The notes under the pieces were generated by a model that saw nothing but the letters and a program-made list of their open reading frames with translations, was not told the origin of the DNA and made no database searches. Of a stretch of 37,090 nt of DNA, positions 15,207 through 23,743 are shown piece after piece. The stretch covers positions 1-37,090 of the forward strand of contig JAAFIQ010000028.1 of NCBI GenBank assembly GCA_013298715.1, in the 5' to 3' direction. The position numbers and the translations under genes are program-made. The stretch is from Bacteroidota bacterium (GTDB lineage: Bacteria > Bacteroidota > Bacteroidia > B-17B0 > Aurantibacillaceae). Position 1 is the stretch's first letter, and every line of letters starts with the position of its first letter.

Positions 15207-16253
15207 TTAATTAGCGTTATATTCTTTTACCTCTCTTTTTTCAACCATGCGTGTAAGACCTTGTACGTTCTTAAAAACAAAATAATCTTTATTACCTTGG
15301 CTATATTCCGCTTCTTTGTAGCCTAAAATTGTTCCAATGCCATACGCAAAACCAGTTAAATTACCATCTTTATCAAGCACTGCAACCGTTGGCTTATTTG
15401 TGTGTAATTCAGCTTGGTAGTTGGTGTTATCTCCAATTCCACTTAAAGCAAAATCATAAGATTGTTTGGTTATAATGTGAAAGTCTTTTAAGTTTGGTTT
15501 TGTGCCAAATGGTTTAACTTCGGTTCGCACCTGCGAACTTGCAACCCAAGCGGTTGTATTAAAGGCTTTTTTAGTTTTTAAATCTATTCCAACCGTACCA
15601 AACTCCAAGTATAATGTTCCTTGCGGACTTTCTGCATCTGCAGCAGTTCTGCCAGTTGCAAAACCAATATATTTGCCCGGTTTAGCTAACATAATTACGT
15701 TTGATGTGTTTTTACCTTTGCTCATAAGCAACGGATTTTTTAAAAATTCTTTTACTGAATCTGTTAACTTAAAGTACTTAGGCGTTTTTCTAATATTTGC
15801 TTCTTTTTCAATAAACACCCAAACGCCTTTTTTAACTGTATTTTTTTGGCTAACAACATTACCACTTTCATCACGCTTACTAAAATTGTACAGATTTAAG
15901 AATTTATTAAAATCACTGGCGCTCAAATCATTTTTAACATCATCAATTAAGTTTGAGTTATACAATTTTCTGTAAGCCTTGGTTACTTCTGACCAATTTT
16001 GAATAAGCTGCGCGGCCGCAAATAACTCCTTTTCACTTGTACCAGGTCCTTGTATAGCTTCCTTAATTTTTATAGCACTTTGTATGTTGGGATCACCACC
16101 CGCAGCATCGCTCGTTTTGTTTGCTTGCCAATCTTTGTAAAATTTTCTACCCACAAAAAAAATACCAACAACTGCACCAACTTTAAATAGTTTATCTAAC
16201 AAACCGCTTTGGTTTGCTTGCTGTGCCATAATATAAGTTGGATTTAGTTTCAT
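15207..16253 (-). CDS. Membrane-anchored late protein, unknown function
   Basis: 348 aa. One membrane segment lies at about 26-41 (LFKVGAVVGIFFVGRKFYKDW), followed by a linker (about 45-60) and a helical part (about 60-125). The C-terminal 220 residues are beta-rich (GVWVFIEKEANIRKTPKYF; GKYIGFATGRTA; TLYLEFGTVGIDL). The INIRKTP-like stretch recalls SH3-like wall-binding folds, but I would not assign it. Several late proteins here share one N-terminal membrane anchor plus a soluble domain, as in particles with an internal membrane. Confidence 0.6.
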   Translation of the reverse strand: MKLNPTYIMAQQANQSGLLDKLFKVGAVVGIFFVGRKFYKDWQANKTSDAAGGDPNIQSAIKIKEAIQGPGTSEKELFAAAQLIQNWSEVTKAYRKLYNSNLIDDVKNDLSASDFNKFLNLYNFSKRDESGNVVSQKNTVKKGVWVFIEKEANIRKTPKYFKLTDSVKEFLKNPLLMSKGKNTSNVIMLAKPGKYIGFATGRTAADAESPQGTLYLEFGTVGIDLKTKKAFNTTAWVASSQVRTEVKPFGTKPNLKDFHIITKQSYDFALSGIGDNTNYQAELHTNKPTVAVLDKDGNLTGFAYGIGTILGYKEAEYSQGNKDYFVFKNVQGLTRMVEKREVKEYNAN

Positions 16254-16258
16254 AGTAG

Positions 16259-16450
16259 TTATTTTGTTTTAAAAAGTAATTTTGCTTTTTTAATTAAGCC
16301 CGGATTTTTATTGATGGCATTTGCCAAACCTGTTAAATCATCTGGCACTAAACTTTTTGTAAGGCTTGTTAAGGCGGTTAATATTTTAACAGATTCTTCT
16401 TTTGTAGTTGCTTCTACAGTAAAATTGTATGTGAATTTTTGCTTTTCCAT
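16259..16450 (-). CDS. Small unknown late protein
   Basis: 63 aa: a beta-strand (KFTYNFTVEATTKEE) followed by two helices and a basic end (GLIKKAKLLFKTK). It sits 5 bp before the membrane protein gene and 12 bp after the coiled-coil gene, so it is co-transcribed with both. No family recognised. Confidence 0.6.
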   Translation of the reverse strand: MEKQKFTYNFTVEATTKEESVKILTALTSLTKSLVPDDLTGLANAINKNPGLIKKAKLLFKTK

Positions 16451-16462
16451 GTTTGCTTGTTT

Positions 16463-17644
16463 TTATTGTTTATTTAGTTCATCTGCTGTTTTTATAAGTA
16501 CTTGTAACGTTGTTTTGTTAATTGTAAAATCTTGATTAATAACTTTGTTAAGCAATAATGCAATTGCATTAATATCTTCAATCTCAAGCACATCAACTAA
16601 GTTTATAATTTGCTCTGCAACTTCTTTTTTACCTGATGGTAAATTATTAAAGGTTTCTATTACAGGGTTAGATTCTGTAAAGGTGCTGTTATTACCATTA
16701 TCTGGCTTTTCATTATCTTCAGCTTTTTCTTTATCTATAAAGTACTGTACAAGCTCGCTTTCATTAATATTTAAAAATTTAGAAATGCCTTTGGTATTAT
16801 CTTTAATTAAATTTTCGGTAATACTTTTTCCAACTTTACCTAAAATATCAATAAACTGTGGGTGTTGAGCTTCTTTAATTTTTTGTTCAATACCACTTAA
16901 ATTATCTTCCGTTTCAGCTGCCTCCGCTTCTAAATCTTCGATTTCGTATTCTAAATCCTCAATCTCTTCTTTTAAATCTTCAATTTGTTTTTGATACTCG
17001 CGCTCAATTAAATCAATTGTTCTTTGATGGTCGCGCTTCAGCGTTTCAATTTCGTGGCTATGTTTAATTTCACTTAGTTGTTGCGCAAAGTTTAATTCAC
17101 TTATTTTACTATCAAAATTGTTTAAATTTACCTCGGGGCGCTTTGCAATTTCGTTTTTTAAGCCCGCTAATTGCTCTGCTATTTTTTGGCTAGTTTCGCT
17201 ATTTATTTCGTTAATAGTTGTTGGCGTGGTAATTTCAACATCTTTTAGTTTAATTATTATAATTTCTGGCTTAGTAACACTTGTAATTTTTGAAGTTGGC
17301 GCAATTACCACTTCAATTGCATCGGGGTTTCTGCGCATAATACGCATTAAGGCATTTTCAAAATTTTGCTTACCGCTTGCCATTGCGTGCATGGTAGCAT
17401 CCCATTGTCCATTAATTGCAATTTTGCTAATCATTGCATGATCTGGCGTTTTTGAGTGATGGCGTGGTTGGCGCTTTTGCAAATCTTCAATCGCCATTTC
17501 TGTTTGATTGCTCGAAGCCTTTTTGTAATCTTTACGGCTATTGTTAATAGCCTCGGTTTGCTTAAAACTTTGATCTAAGCGGTGCGCTATATCCTCTAAC
17601 TGCGGATATTTGGCATATAGTGAGTTGATTGATACTTGATCCAT
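16463..17644 (-). CDS. Coiled-coil late protein
   Basis: 393 aa. Residues about 183-260 are a long, strongly charged coiled coil (ETLKRDHQRTIDLIEREYQK; QIEDLKEEIEDLEYEIEDLE). The N-terminal 110 residues are helical and polar and include HHSKTPDHAMISKIAINGQW. An acidic, Asn/Pro-rich linker at about 311-329 (ID..KAEDNEKPDNGNNSTF) precedes a helical C-terminus. A scaffold or particle-shape protein would fit a coiled coil placed among virion genes, but no homology is evident. No membrane segment. Confidence 0.65.
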   Translation of the reverse strand: MDQVSINSLYAKYPQLEDIAHRLDQSFKQTEAINNSRKDYKKASSNQTEMAIEDLQKRQPRHHSKTPDHAMISKIAINGQWDATMHAMASGKQNFENALMRIMRRNPDAIEVVIAPTSKITSVTKPEIIIIKLKDVEITTPTTINEINSETSQKIAEQLAGLKNEIAKRPEVNLNNFDSKISELNFAQQLSEIKHSHEIETLKRDHQRTIDLIEREYQKQIEDLKEEIEDLEYEIEDLEAEAAETEDNLSGIEQKIKEAQHPQFIDILGKVGKSITENLIKDNTKGISKFLNINESELVQYFIDKEKAEDNEKPDNGNNSTFTESNPVIETFNNLPSGKKEVAEQIINLVDVLEIEDINAIALLLNKVINQDFTINKTTLQVLIKTADELNKQ

Positions 17645-17659
17645 TTTTGCTTGTTTTTT

Positions 17660-18073
17660 TTAATAAGGTGTGCATTTGATAAACTCTAAATTAATTGCGA
17701 AAGGAAACGCCTCGAAAAATATTTGCCCAGTAAATTCTTTAAAATTGAAAAACGTATAATTGCTGTAATTCAACGCTTCATTTGCTGTTAAGCATCCAGT
17801 ATCGCTTGTTATACGCAAACTTGTTGGTACTGTTTTTTCTACCAAAAAATAATACTCGTTATATGCTAATAAATAAAATTTTGTTAAAGAAAATTGAACT
17901 TGAGGTGGTAAATATGGGGGTGGAACAGTACCTTGTTTGTAATCATAAAATACATCACTTACTGGCTCTAATGCTTTTTTTAAATCAACTTTTACACTTT
18001 CAAAATGGAATTTTGTATGCCCTAACTCGGCCATGCGTTGTTTTATATAAGGCAATATGTATGGGTGTTCCAT
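17660..18073 (-). CDS. Small beta-rich putative virion protein
   Basis: 137 aa. Mostly beta-strands after a short N-terminal helix, with a proline turn (TVPPPYLPPQVQF). It ends NLEFIKCTPY; the candidate major capsid protein ends KLKLIGISCIPY, so both finish with a strand and a C[TI]PY terminus. It lies 3 bp after the 296-aa gene. A minor capsid or penton-like role is possible. Inference only. Confidence 0.6.
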   Translation of the reverse strand: MEHPYILPYIKQRMAELGHTKFHFESVKVDLKKALEPVSDVFYDYKQGTVPPPYLPPQVQFSLTKFYLLAYNEYYFLVEKTVPTSLRITSDTGCLTANEALNYSNYTFFNFKEFTGQIFFEAFPFAINLEFIKCTPY

Positions 18074-18076
18074 TTA

Positions 18077-18967
18077 CTATTTAGTAAGGTTAGTAGCGTA
18101 TTTGTTGGTAATGTATAAGTTAAAATTAGGTACTGTACCAAGCACGTTTTGGCTTATTTTAAAATACCCATCTATGTTGCAATTAGGTTCAATAGGTTCA
18201 TCTAATTGCAAAAAATCAGCCTTACGTACAATATCTTGTATGCTTACATCAAAACAATTAGCTACTACTGGGTTGCTTTTTAATGAATTTAATTGAAAAC
18301 TAATTTTACCTACACTTGCATTTGACACATTTACTGGTAAGCCAGTATAAGGAACGTAATTACTAAAAAAATCAAAATCTTTATAAAGACTATTTTCTAA
18401 AAAATTAAAAGCTAATCCTTTTAATTTTTTCGAGCCAATGCGAGGTCTGTAATTAAATTTTTGAATTTTTGTAAGTGGGCTATTGGTAATTTTAAACACA
18501 TTTGTTTCGATACGGTGGTAATTTTTAAAATAATCTTTCTCGCTCAAAACATTGTTTAATTTTAAAACCAAATAAATTGTTTCTGGATTTCCAAAGATGC
18601 GTACGGCATCAATAATATTTATAATTATATTAATTTTATTAAAGTTGTTTGGAATATTTATTTCGGTAAATCTGTTGTTTAATTTAATACTATTGCCCCA
18701 AGCCAAAGCCTTTAAAGGCGTACGTTCGCCAACAATTTCGTAATCACTAATTTTAAATTCTCTAATTTCCGCAAAATTCATTTGGCTGAATGCACTATTT
18801 ATAAAACCTAGTGGCGCTTTATAATCAGGAATGTAAAAGCAGTAACTGTGTATGTTGTTATACTGCTTATCTGGAAAAACAGGTACTTTAGGCACGTAAA
18901 ATAGAGGCGCAAGACCAGCTGCAACATTATTTACCTCTAAAGGAATTATTTGATACTTAAAATTCAT
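18077..18967 (-). CDS. Beta-rich putative virion protein
   Basis: 296 aa, no signal or membrane segment. It is made of short beta-strands rich in Asn, Phe and Tyr (YQIIPLEVNNVAAGLAPLF; TEINIPNNFNKINIIINII; IYLVLKLNNVL), as expected for a jelly-roll or spike protein. It follows the 143-aa gene by 20 bp and precedes the 137-aa gene by 3 bp, within the presumed capsid block. No family recognised; structure prediction would be decisive. Confidence 0.65.
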   Translation of the reverse strand: MNFKYQIIPLEVNNVAAGLAPLFYVPKVPVFPDKQYNNIHSYCFYIPDYKAPLGFINSAFSQMNFAEIREFKISDYEIVGERTPLKALAWGNSIKLNNRFTEINIPNNFNKINIIINIIDAVRIFGNPETIYLVLKLNNVLSEKDYFKNYHRIETNVFKITNSPLTKIQKFNYRPRIGSKKLKGLAFNFLENSLYKDFDFFSNYVPYTGLPVNVSNASVGKISFQLNSLKSNPVVANCFDVSIQDIVRKADFLQLDEPIEPNCNIDGYFKISQNVLGTVPNFNLYITNKYATNLTK

Positions 18968-18987
18968 TTTTTGTTTTTAAGTAAAAA

Positions 18988-19419
18988 TTAAATAATGTTG
19001 CTTAATTTAAAAATTACAGAAACTGTATAAGGCACAAAGCCAATTGAATTAAATTCACGTAACTTAATACTTGCTTTTACACCATCAGCTTTTTCGTTAA
19101 TATCCTTATCAAACTTATCGTTTGGCGAAACCGTACTTGTATTTAAGAATAATTTTACTGGTAAATCTTGGCTATAAATTTCACGGTTGTTTATTTCGAA
19201 ACGGCCAATTTTTAATAAATCAACAAATACGCCCGGTGCGCTTGGTATAATTTCAAAAGCAACGCCAACACATTTTTTGTATTGCTTATCAAGGTCAAAT
19301 TCTGCGCTAAATTCTGCAAATTGTCCCGGACCAGCCGAACCGCCGGTAATATCAATATTAACAGTTTGATATTTAAACTCTCTTAAATTAGGGTTTGAAA
19401 TTTGTTGTGTACCTTCCAT
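18988..19419 (-). CDS. Beta-rich putative capsid protein
   Basis: 143 aa, compact and nearly all beta: EFKYQTVNIDITGGSAGPGQ, AEFSAEFDLDKQYKKCVGVAF, IGRFEINNREIY and a final strand FVPYTVSVIFKLSNII. Size and strand content would suit a single jelly roll of about eight strands. It follows the candidate major capsid gene across a 158-bp gap containing a large nested hairpin. In tailless phages with two single-jelly-roll capsid proteins the two genes are neighbours; whether that holds here is inference. Confidence 0.65.
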   Translation of the reverse strand: MEGTQQISNPNLREFKYQTVNIDITGGSAGPGQFAEFSAEFDLDKQYKKCVGVAFEIIPSAPGVFVDLLKIGRFEINNREIYSQDLPVKLFLNTSTVSPNDKFDKDINEKADGVKASIKLREFNSIGFVPYTVSVIFKLSNII

Positions 19420-19452
19420 AAAATATTTTTTAGATGTGCTTGTTTTGTTTTT

Positions 19453-19538
19453 TTACTGCTTGTTTTTGTAAATTAACCAAGGTAAAGCCAAACGTTGTTA
19501 CACGTTTGGCTTTATTATTAGGCAAAAACAAGCAGTAA
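19453..19538 (-). terminator. Large nested hairpin after the candidate capsid gene
   Basis: Outer arms 19453-19468 (TTACTGCTTGTTTTTG) and 19523-19538 are perfect 16-bp inverted repeats. Inner arms 19484-19494 (AAAGCCAAACG) and 19503-19513 are perfect 11-bp inverted repeats with loop TTGTTACA. On the minus strand the outer stem ends in a run of seven A, not T, so it is not a plain terminator. It could stabilise the capsid mRNA, act as a processing site, or partly terminate so that the capsid gene is made in excess. Confidence 0.75.
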
Positions 19539-19577
19539 TCAACCTAACAAACTTGGTAAGAATTAATAAATTAAACC

Positions 19578-20291
19578 TTAGTAAGGTATACAGCTAATAC
19601 CAATTAGTTTTAATTTACCAAAAAGGTTTGACGCTGCATTTGCCGCTGCATAGCGGAATGTGCCTTTAATGTTAACTTGTGGCTCAATCCATTTTGGATT
19701 ATCAACTTGCACAGCGTTAAATTTACCTTCGTAACCACCAGTACCTGTTACATCAGTAAACATACTAATTGGGCTACGTTCGCCAATCAAATATTTGTTT
19801 CCGTTAGCAATTAAATCATAATCGCCGTTTGCAGATGTTGCACCCGCGCTAAAGAAAAATGCTCCAGTTGGATCTGTTGGCGAAGCTCCAAAACCTTCTT
19901 GGTACTGAATACCAGTAATTAAAAAGAATTCATCTTTTTTCAATTTTGCGTTGTTAACGTTGGTAAACCCCTCTTTTATGGTATCCGCATCTTCAAAAAA
20001 GATTACTTGGGTTTTACCTGTAATTGGTTTTACAGAATATAATTCTGAATCAACAAATTGCATGCGTTTATCCACCAAGGCTTTCATAATTTCGTTTGGC
20101 AAAGCGGTAATACGCTCAAGTGCCAAATCGCGGCGGTTTTTATTACGGCTACCAAATTGCGGACCTTGAATTTTGGCAAAAGCGGCACGGCGCTGTTCTG
20201 GGTTCATTTTTACAATTGAACCCATTAAGGTTTCTTGTTTTTCGGCAGAATTTGTCATGCCTAAACCACTTAATATTTCTGTTGCTTCCAT
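19578..20291 (-). CDS. Candidate major capsid protein
   Basis: 237 aa, not recognised by motif. The N-terminal about 75 residues are helical and basic (MNPEQRRAAFAKIQGPQFGS; NKNRRDLALERITALPNEIM). Residues 80-237 are beta-rich with Gly/Ala turns (GKTQVIFFEDADTIKEGF; DEFFLITGIQYQEGFGASP; GTFRYAAANAASNLFGKL) and end in ISCIPY. Reasons to see it as the capsid protein: central place in the late block, wide gaps on both sides, a 158-bp 3' gap with a strong nested hairpin as often follows highly expressed capsid genes, and Ala/Gly-rich composition. It lacks HK97-fold marks I would recognise; a jelly roll is the working guess. Confidence 0.55.
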   Translation of the reverse strand: MEATEILSGLGMTNSAEKQETLMGSIVKMNPEQRRAAFAKIQGPQFGSRNKNRRDLALERITALPNEIMKALVDKRMQFVDSELYSVKPITGKTQVIFFEDADTIKEGFTNVNNAKLKKDEFFLITGIQYQEGFGASPTDPTGAFFFSAGATSANGDYDLIANGNKYLIGERSPISMFTDVTGTGGYEGKFNAVQVDNPKWIEPQVNIKGTFRYAAANAASNLFGKLKLIGISCIPY

Positions 20292-20345
20292 TTTTTGTTT
20301 TTTGTTTGTTTATTTTTTATTTAATTAATTAGTTTGCTTTTTCTG

Positions 20346-20969
20346 TTACATAATCATTGCTAAACGTTCAATTTCTAATTGAGTGCCAGGAATTGTAACT
20401 TTTTCATTAAGGCCTTCAATAAATGTATCAGCACCACCACCATTAAGGTTTATCATTTTTTGATTTTCGGCCATTACATCTTGCAAGGCTTGCATGTTTT
20501 CTTGATACAAAGCATTTACTTTGCCCATTGAATCATCATTTACATCTGCACTACCAAGACCATTAAAAATTTTAACTTTATCTCCTGCTAAAGATTTTAC
20601 ACCAGTAAATACGCCACCAGCCAGCATACCATCGCCAAATGCAGCACCAAACTTGATACCTTTTTTGCGAGATACTACAGATATAGTTCCTCCTAAAGTT
20701 GTTATAACAAATGGTTTAATGGCTTTTTTAAGTGCTTTTGCAATTTTACCATCGGTTTCTTTTGGGGCAATCAATTTTATTTGGTCAATGCCATAACCTA
20801 CAAGCGCGCTTGTAAGTAAGCCAGTAACATTACCACCACCAGTAATAGCAGTTTCTTTAACTGCTTCTTTTAGGGTTGCAGCTTTTGTTGCTGTACTTCC
20901 TAAACCTTTTTTACGACTGCCTTTTTTACGACGGGCGCCGTTTTTTCTTTTCGGTTTTTTATTTGACAT
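20346..20969 (-). CDS. Basic, glycine-rich membrane-associated late protein
   Basis: 207 aa. Residues 1-26 are extremely basic (KKPKRKNGARRKKGSRKKGL) and would bind nucleic acid. Residues about 45-140 contain weakly hydrophobic Gly/Ala-rich helices (GGNVTGLLTSALVGYGIDQI; FGAAFGDGMLAGGVFTGV). The C-terminal part is a polar helix (NALYQENMQALQDVMAENQK) and a short strand. A protein joining a basic tail to amphipathic membrane-like helices could tether DNA to an internal membrane or capsid wall. It lies next to the transglutaminase-like gene, whose C-terminus has the same build in reverse order. Confidence 0.65.
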   Translation of the reverse strand: MSNKKPKRKNGARRKKGSRKKGLGSTATKAATLKEAVKETAITGGGNVTGLLTSALVGYGIDQIKLIAPKETDGKIAKALKKAIKPFVITTLGGTISVVSRKKGIKFGAAFGDGMLAGGVFTGVKSLAGDKVKIFNGLGSADVNDDSMGKVNALYQENMQALQDVMAENQKMINLNGGGADTFIEGLNEKVTIPGTQLEIERLAMIM

Positions 20970-21005
20970 GATTTTTTATTTTAAGGGTTAAACTTTTATT
21001 TATTT

Positions 21006-23246
21006 TTAAATTTTTACATAACGCTTGCGCTTTGTGCCTGTTGCACGGCGTTTTGTGTTGCGTTTACGCTTACCAACACCACTTACACCTTTACTTTTTT
21101 TGCCAGTTAATGCGTTTTTTACTGCTTGGCGTGCTTTTGGCGATACAGTCAATACAAGTGCGCCAGTTGTTATAACTGCAATAGCTGTTGTGGTGCCAGG
21201 ATTTTCTTTTGCAAAAGTTTTTACTTTACTAAAAAAACCTTCTTTATTGGTTGGTGTTGTGGCACTATTATCTTTAGCGGCTGGGCTTTGATTTTTAGCA
21301 TTAGTGCCATCGGCGCTTTGCCCACTATCTTCACCCTCTTCAGCAACTTTTTCTGCAACATCGGCAGCATTTTCTGCTACCTTTTCAACATCTGTTGTTG
21401 TTTGTGTATCTTTTTCGGATGCTGAATTGTTGCTTGATTCTGGCGCACTATTATCTGTGCCAGATTCAGGTGTTTCGGATTCAGGTGTTGGTGAATTAGC
21501 GGCTTTTTTAGCATCGCGCTTATCTTTGGCAGCTTTAATTACTTTACCAGCTTTTTTACCTTCTTGTGCAGCGTTTCGTATTTTAGACTTGTTGCGTTTA
21601 AAAAAGTCGATTACGGCTTTAACTATACTTTTACCATTTTTTGTAGTTAAGCCTGCGGCTGTGGCTGCACTAGCGGCGCTTGTAACAGGTACTGCACTAG
21701 CGGCAACTGCTGTTGTTGTTGTGGCTGGCTCAACCCCCAAACTTTCTATAATTTGTCCTAAAACTTCTACATCGCCACTTAAACCACGTTTTTTAGCGCC
21801 AGCTAAAATTGCTTTTTTTAAATTTTCTGGTTTGCCTTGCAAAGTATTTACAAAAATCTTAGTTATTTTATCAAGTGCTTTTATTGCACGCTGCCTTCTA
21901 TCCTCATTAACACCTTTGCTTTTTGCTTCATCGGCAGTAAAATAACCTGGAGCAACCGCCCAAGCTAAATCAAACCAACCTTCTTTCATTACAAGCAAAA
22001 AGCCGCCACGCGCAGCAGCTGTTAATGGATTGTAACGCACCACTTTTTTAAACACTTTGCTATTAACTGCTTTTTTAACACCAGTTTTAGCACGGTTAGT
22101 TGCATTACCAGCGGCTTTGCGCACATTTTGAAAAAACTTTTTAGGTGCTTTGGTTTTACCCAATACATTAACATCATCGGCTAAATCATCAGTGCCATCT
22201 TTATCATCTGTACCTTGGAAATTTTCATCTTCAATGCCATCAAAACTTTCGTTTGCATCAAAATCTTTTGGTGATGCTAAACCCATTTCAACATTCATAT
22301 CATGCTCGGCTTGGGCAACTTCCGTTAAAGCTTTCATGCGGTTTGGTGTATCAAAATTATTAATCGCATGATCTAACATTTTTAAATTGTTAGCAGCGCC
22401 ACCTTGGTAAACTACACTTTGCGGATTGTTTTTAATAAAATTTCGTGTGCGAACCATGTGGCGTTTTAATGCGCCTAATTCATCGTTTGGATCGCTTACA
22501 GCGCCAAAACCAAACGTGTTAAAATCTGAACCGCTAGTTATGCCATTTAATTCAGATTCATTTTTCATGCCACTTAGCACTGCAACTGGTATTCCTAATG
22601 TTGTTTCCATTGTATAATCAAATTTGTCGGTATATGTTTTTTCTATATTAAACTTATCTAACACACAATCTATGATCCAATTGTGGCTAGGTTTATTAGC
22701 TACAGGAACTACAACGTATACATGCTGCCAACCTGCACCATATTTTGTAACACGTAGTTTGTGTTTAATTTCTAGGTTAGTTAAAATGCAACTCACAAAA
22801 ATTGAGTAGCAATCGCAATCAATACCAGCTAAATGTTTTGTTGCTGGGTTGCGCCCTAATATTTGTCCATCATGCCAAGAGCGCGCTGGGGTTCTTAATT
22901 CTTCAACACCTTCTTTATCTAACTTGTAAGGAATGTGCTTGTATAAAAAATTCCAAATTGCCTCCAATGTATCGGCCACTTGTTCTTTTTTTAATTCTCT
23001 TGCAATTTGCTTAGTTTGCCAATTGTAATCAGCAACTACTTTTTCCATTTGCTCAACAGTGTATTTTACGCTACCATCGGGATTAATTATTTTGTCTTTA
23101 AAATTTGCTTTTGGAAAAAAACTATCATACTGGCTTCCATCAATAACATTTCGTGCGCTTGTAGCAACTAAACCTAATGTTTCTTTTACATTAGTTTCGT
23201 GGCAACAAAGCTTACCATTAACGCCATTATGTTTGCAATTACACAT
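21006..23246 (-). CDS. Transglutaminase-like protein with membrane segment and basic tail
   Basis: 746 aa. Residues about 90-205 form a transglutaminase-like cysteine protease core: Cys144 in GIDCDCYSIF, His175 in WQHVYVVVP and Asp193 in WIIDCVLDKFN. The N-terminus is Cys/His-rich (C2, C4, H6, C14, C15, H16), possibly metal-binding. Residues about 380-480 are basic and helical; about 570-670 are low-complexity Lys/Ala then Glu/Ser/Thr-rich. A membrane segment lies at about 684-701, followed by a 45-residue tail packed with Lys/Arg (GKRKRNTKRRATGTKRKRY). A virion protein that spans a membrane with its basic end toward DNA fits. The catalytic part might process virion proteins or cut the host wall. 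The stop is TAA at 21013-21015 or close by as read; the gene abuts the 172-aa gene. Confidence 0.75.
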   Translation of the reverse strand: MCNCKHNGVNGKLCCHETNVKETLGLVATSARNVIDGSQYDSFFPKANFKDKIINPDGSVKYTVEQMEKVVADYNWQTKQIARELKKEQVADTLEAIWNFLYKHIPYKLDKEGVEELRTPARSWHDGQILGRNPATKHLAGIDCDCYSIFVSCILTNLEIKHKLRVTKYGAGWQHVYVVVPVANKPSHNWIIDCVLDKFNIEKTYTDKFDYTMETTLGIPVAVLSGMKNESELNGITSGSDFNTFGFGAVSDPNDELGALKRHMVRTRNFIKNNPQSVVYQGGAANNLKMLDHAINNFDTPNRMKALTEVAQAEHDMNVEMGLASPKDFDANESFDGIEDENFQGTDDKDGTDDLADDVNVLGKTKAPKKFFQNVRKAAGNATNRAKTGVKKAVNSKVFKKVVRYNPLTAAARGGFLLVMKEGWFDLAWAVAPGYFTADEAKSKGVNEDRRQRAIKALDKITKIFVNTLQGKPENLKKAILAGAKKRGLSGDVEVLGQIIESLGVEPATTTTAVAASAVPVTSAASAATAAGLTTKNGKSIVKAVIDFFKRNKSKIRNAAQEGKKAGKVIKAAKDKRDAKKAANSPTPESETPESGTDNSAPESSNNSASEKDTQTTTDVEKVAENAADVAEKVAEEGEDSGQSADGTNAKNQSPAAKDNSATTPTNKEGFFSKVKTFAKENPGTTTAIAVITTGALVLTVSPKARQAVKNALTGKKSKGVSGVGKRKRNTKRRATGTKRKRYVKI

Positions 23247-23743
23247 TATACTTGCACGTTTTGTTTTTGTTTAAAATTTTTGTTTAATGCTGTAAAGCCG
23301 TATTCAACAACAATGGTTTTTTTTGCGCGCGAAGGATTAATTGCGTTGCTAACCATGTGCATTATAAGCCCAGGAATTTTTGTAGCTTGTAATGGGGTTA
23401 CTTGTAAATTAAATTTTAAATCGCTTGTTTTACGAGCTGGTAGTTTAACCATGCCATTAGCATCATTACTTAAAGCAATTGGGGTTAATACGCCTTTATC
23501 GTTTAAAATGCTTATTTGAACAAATGGTTGCGAAAATTCTAAGTCTTGGCTACTACCATTTGTGGCTTTTAGAATAACATCCATTAAAATGCCATCTTTA
23601 AAGCTTACTTTTTTTATGTTTAATGAACCAAAAGCAATTTTTAAATCGCTTGCTGCGGCGGCTTTACTTGATAAAGATGTAACGCCATATATAATTGCAG
23701 CGCTAAGGCTTATGCCCCCAATTATTAACAATGGTTTACTCAT
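23246..23743 (-). CDS. Membrane-anchored beta-domain protein
   Basis: 165 aa from the ATG at 23743; an ATG at 23764 would add 7 residues. I prefer 23743 because AAGGAGG lies 6 nt upstream, a near-perfect Shine-Dalgarno that is rare in this genome and in Bacteroidota. A single membrane segment covers about residues 3-22 (LLIIGGISLSAAIIYGVTSL). The rest is an all-beta domain resembling LEA type 2 or Ig-like folds (VSFKDGILMDVILKATNGSS; LKFNLQVTPLQATKIPGLI). Such an anchor plus beta domain would suit a membrane-standing virion protein. It overlaps the 91-aa gene by 8 bp. Confidence 0.7.
   Translation of the reverse strand: MSKPLLIIGGISLSAAIIYGVTSLSSKAAAASDLKIAFGSLNIKKVSFKDGILMDVILKATNGSSQDLEFSQPFVQISILNDKGVLTPIALSNDANGMVKLPARKTSDLKFNLQVTPLQATKIPGLIMHMVSNAINPSRAKKTIVVEYGFTALNKNFKQKQNVQV

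Noticed and set aside
15502-15975. Plus-strand frame of 157 codons
   Set aside because: Antisense to the 348-aa membrane-anchored late gene, no promoter, no family pattern.
21304-21945. Long plus-strand frame of 213 codons
   Set aside because: Antisense shadow of the low-complexity, Ala/Lys/Glu-rich part of the transglutaminase-like gene; the minus frame has clear domains.
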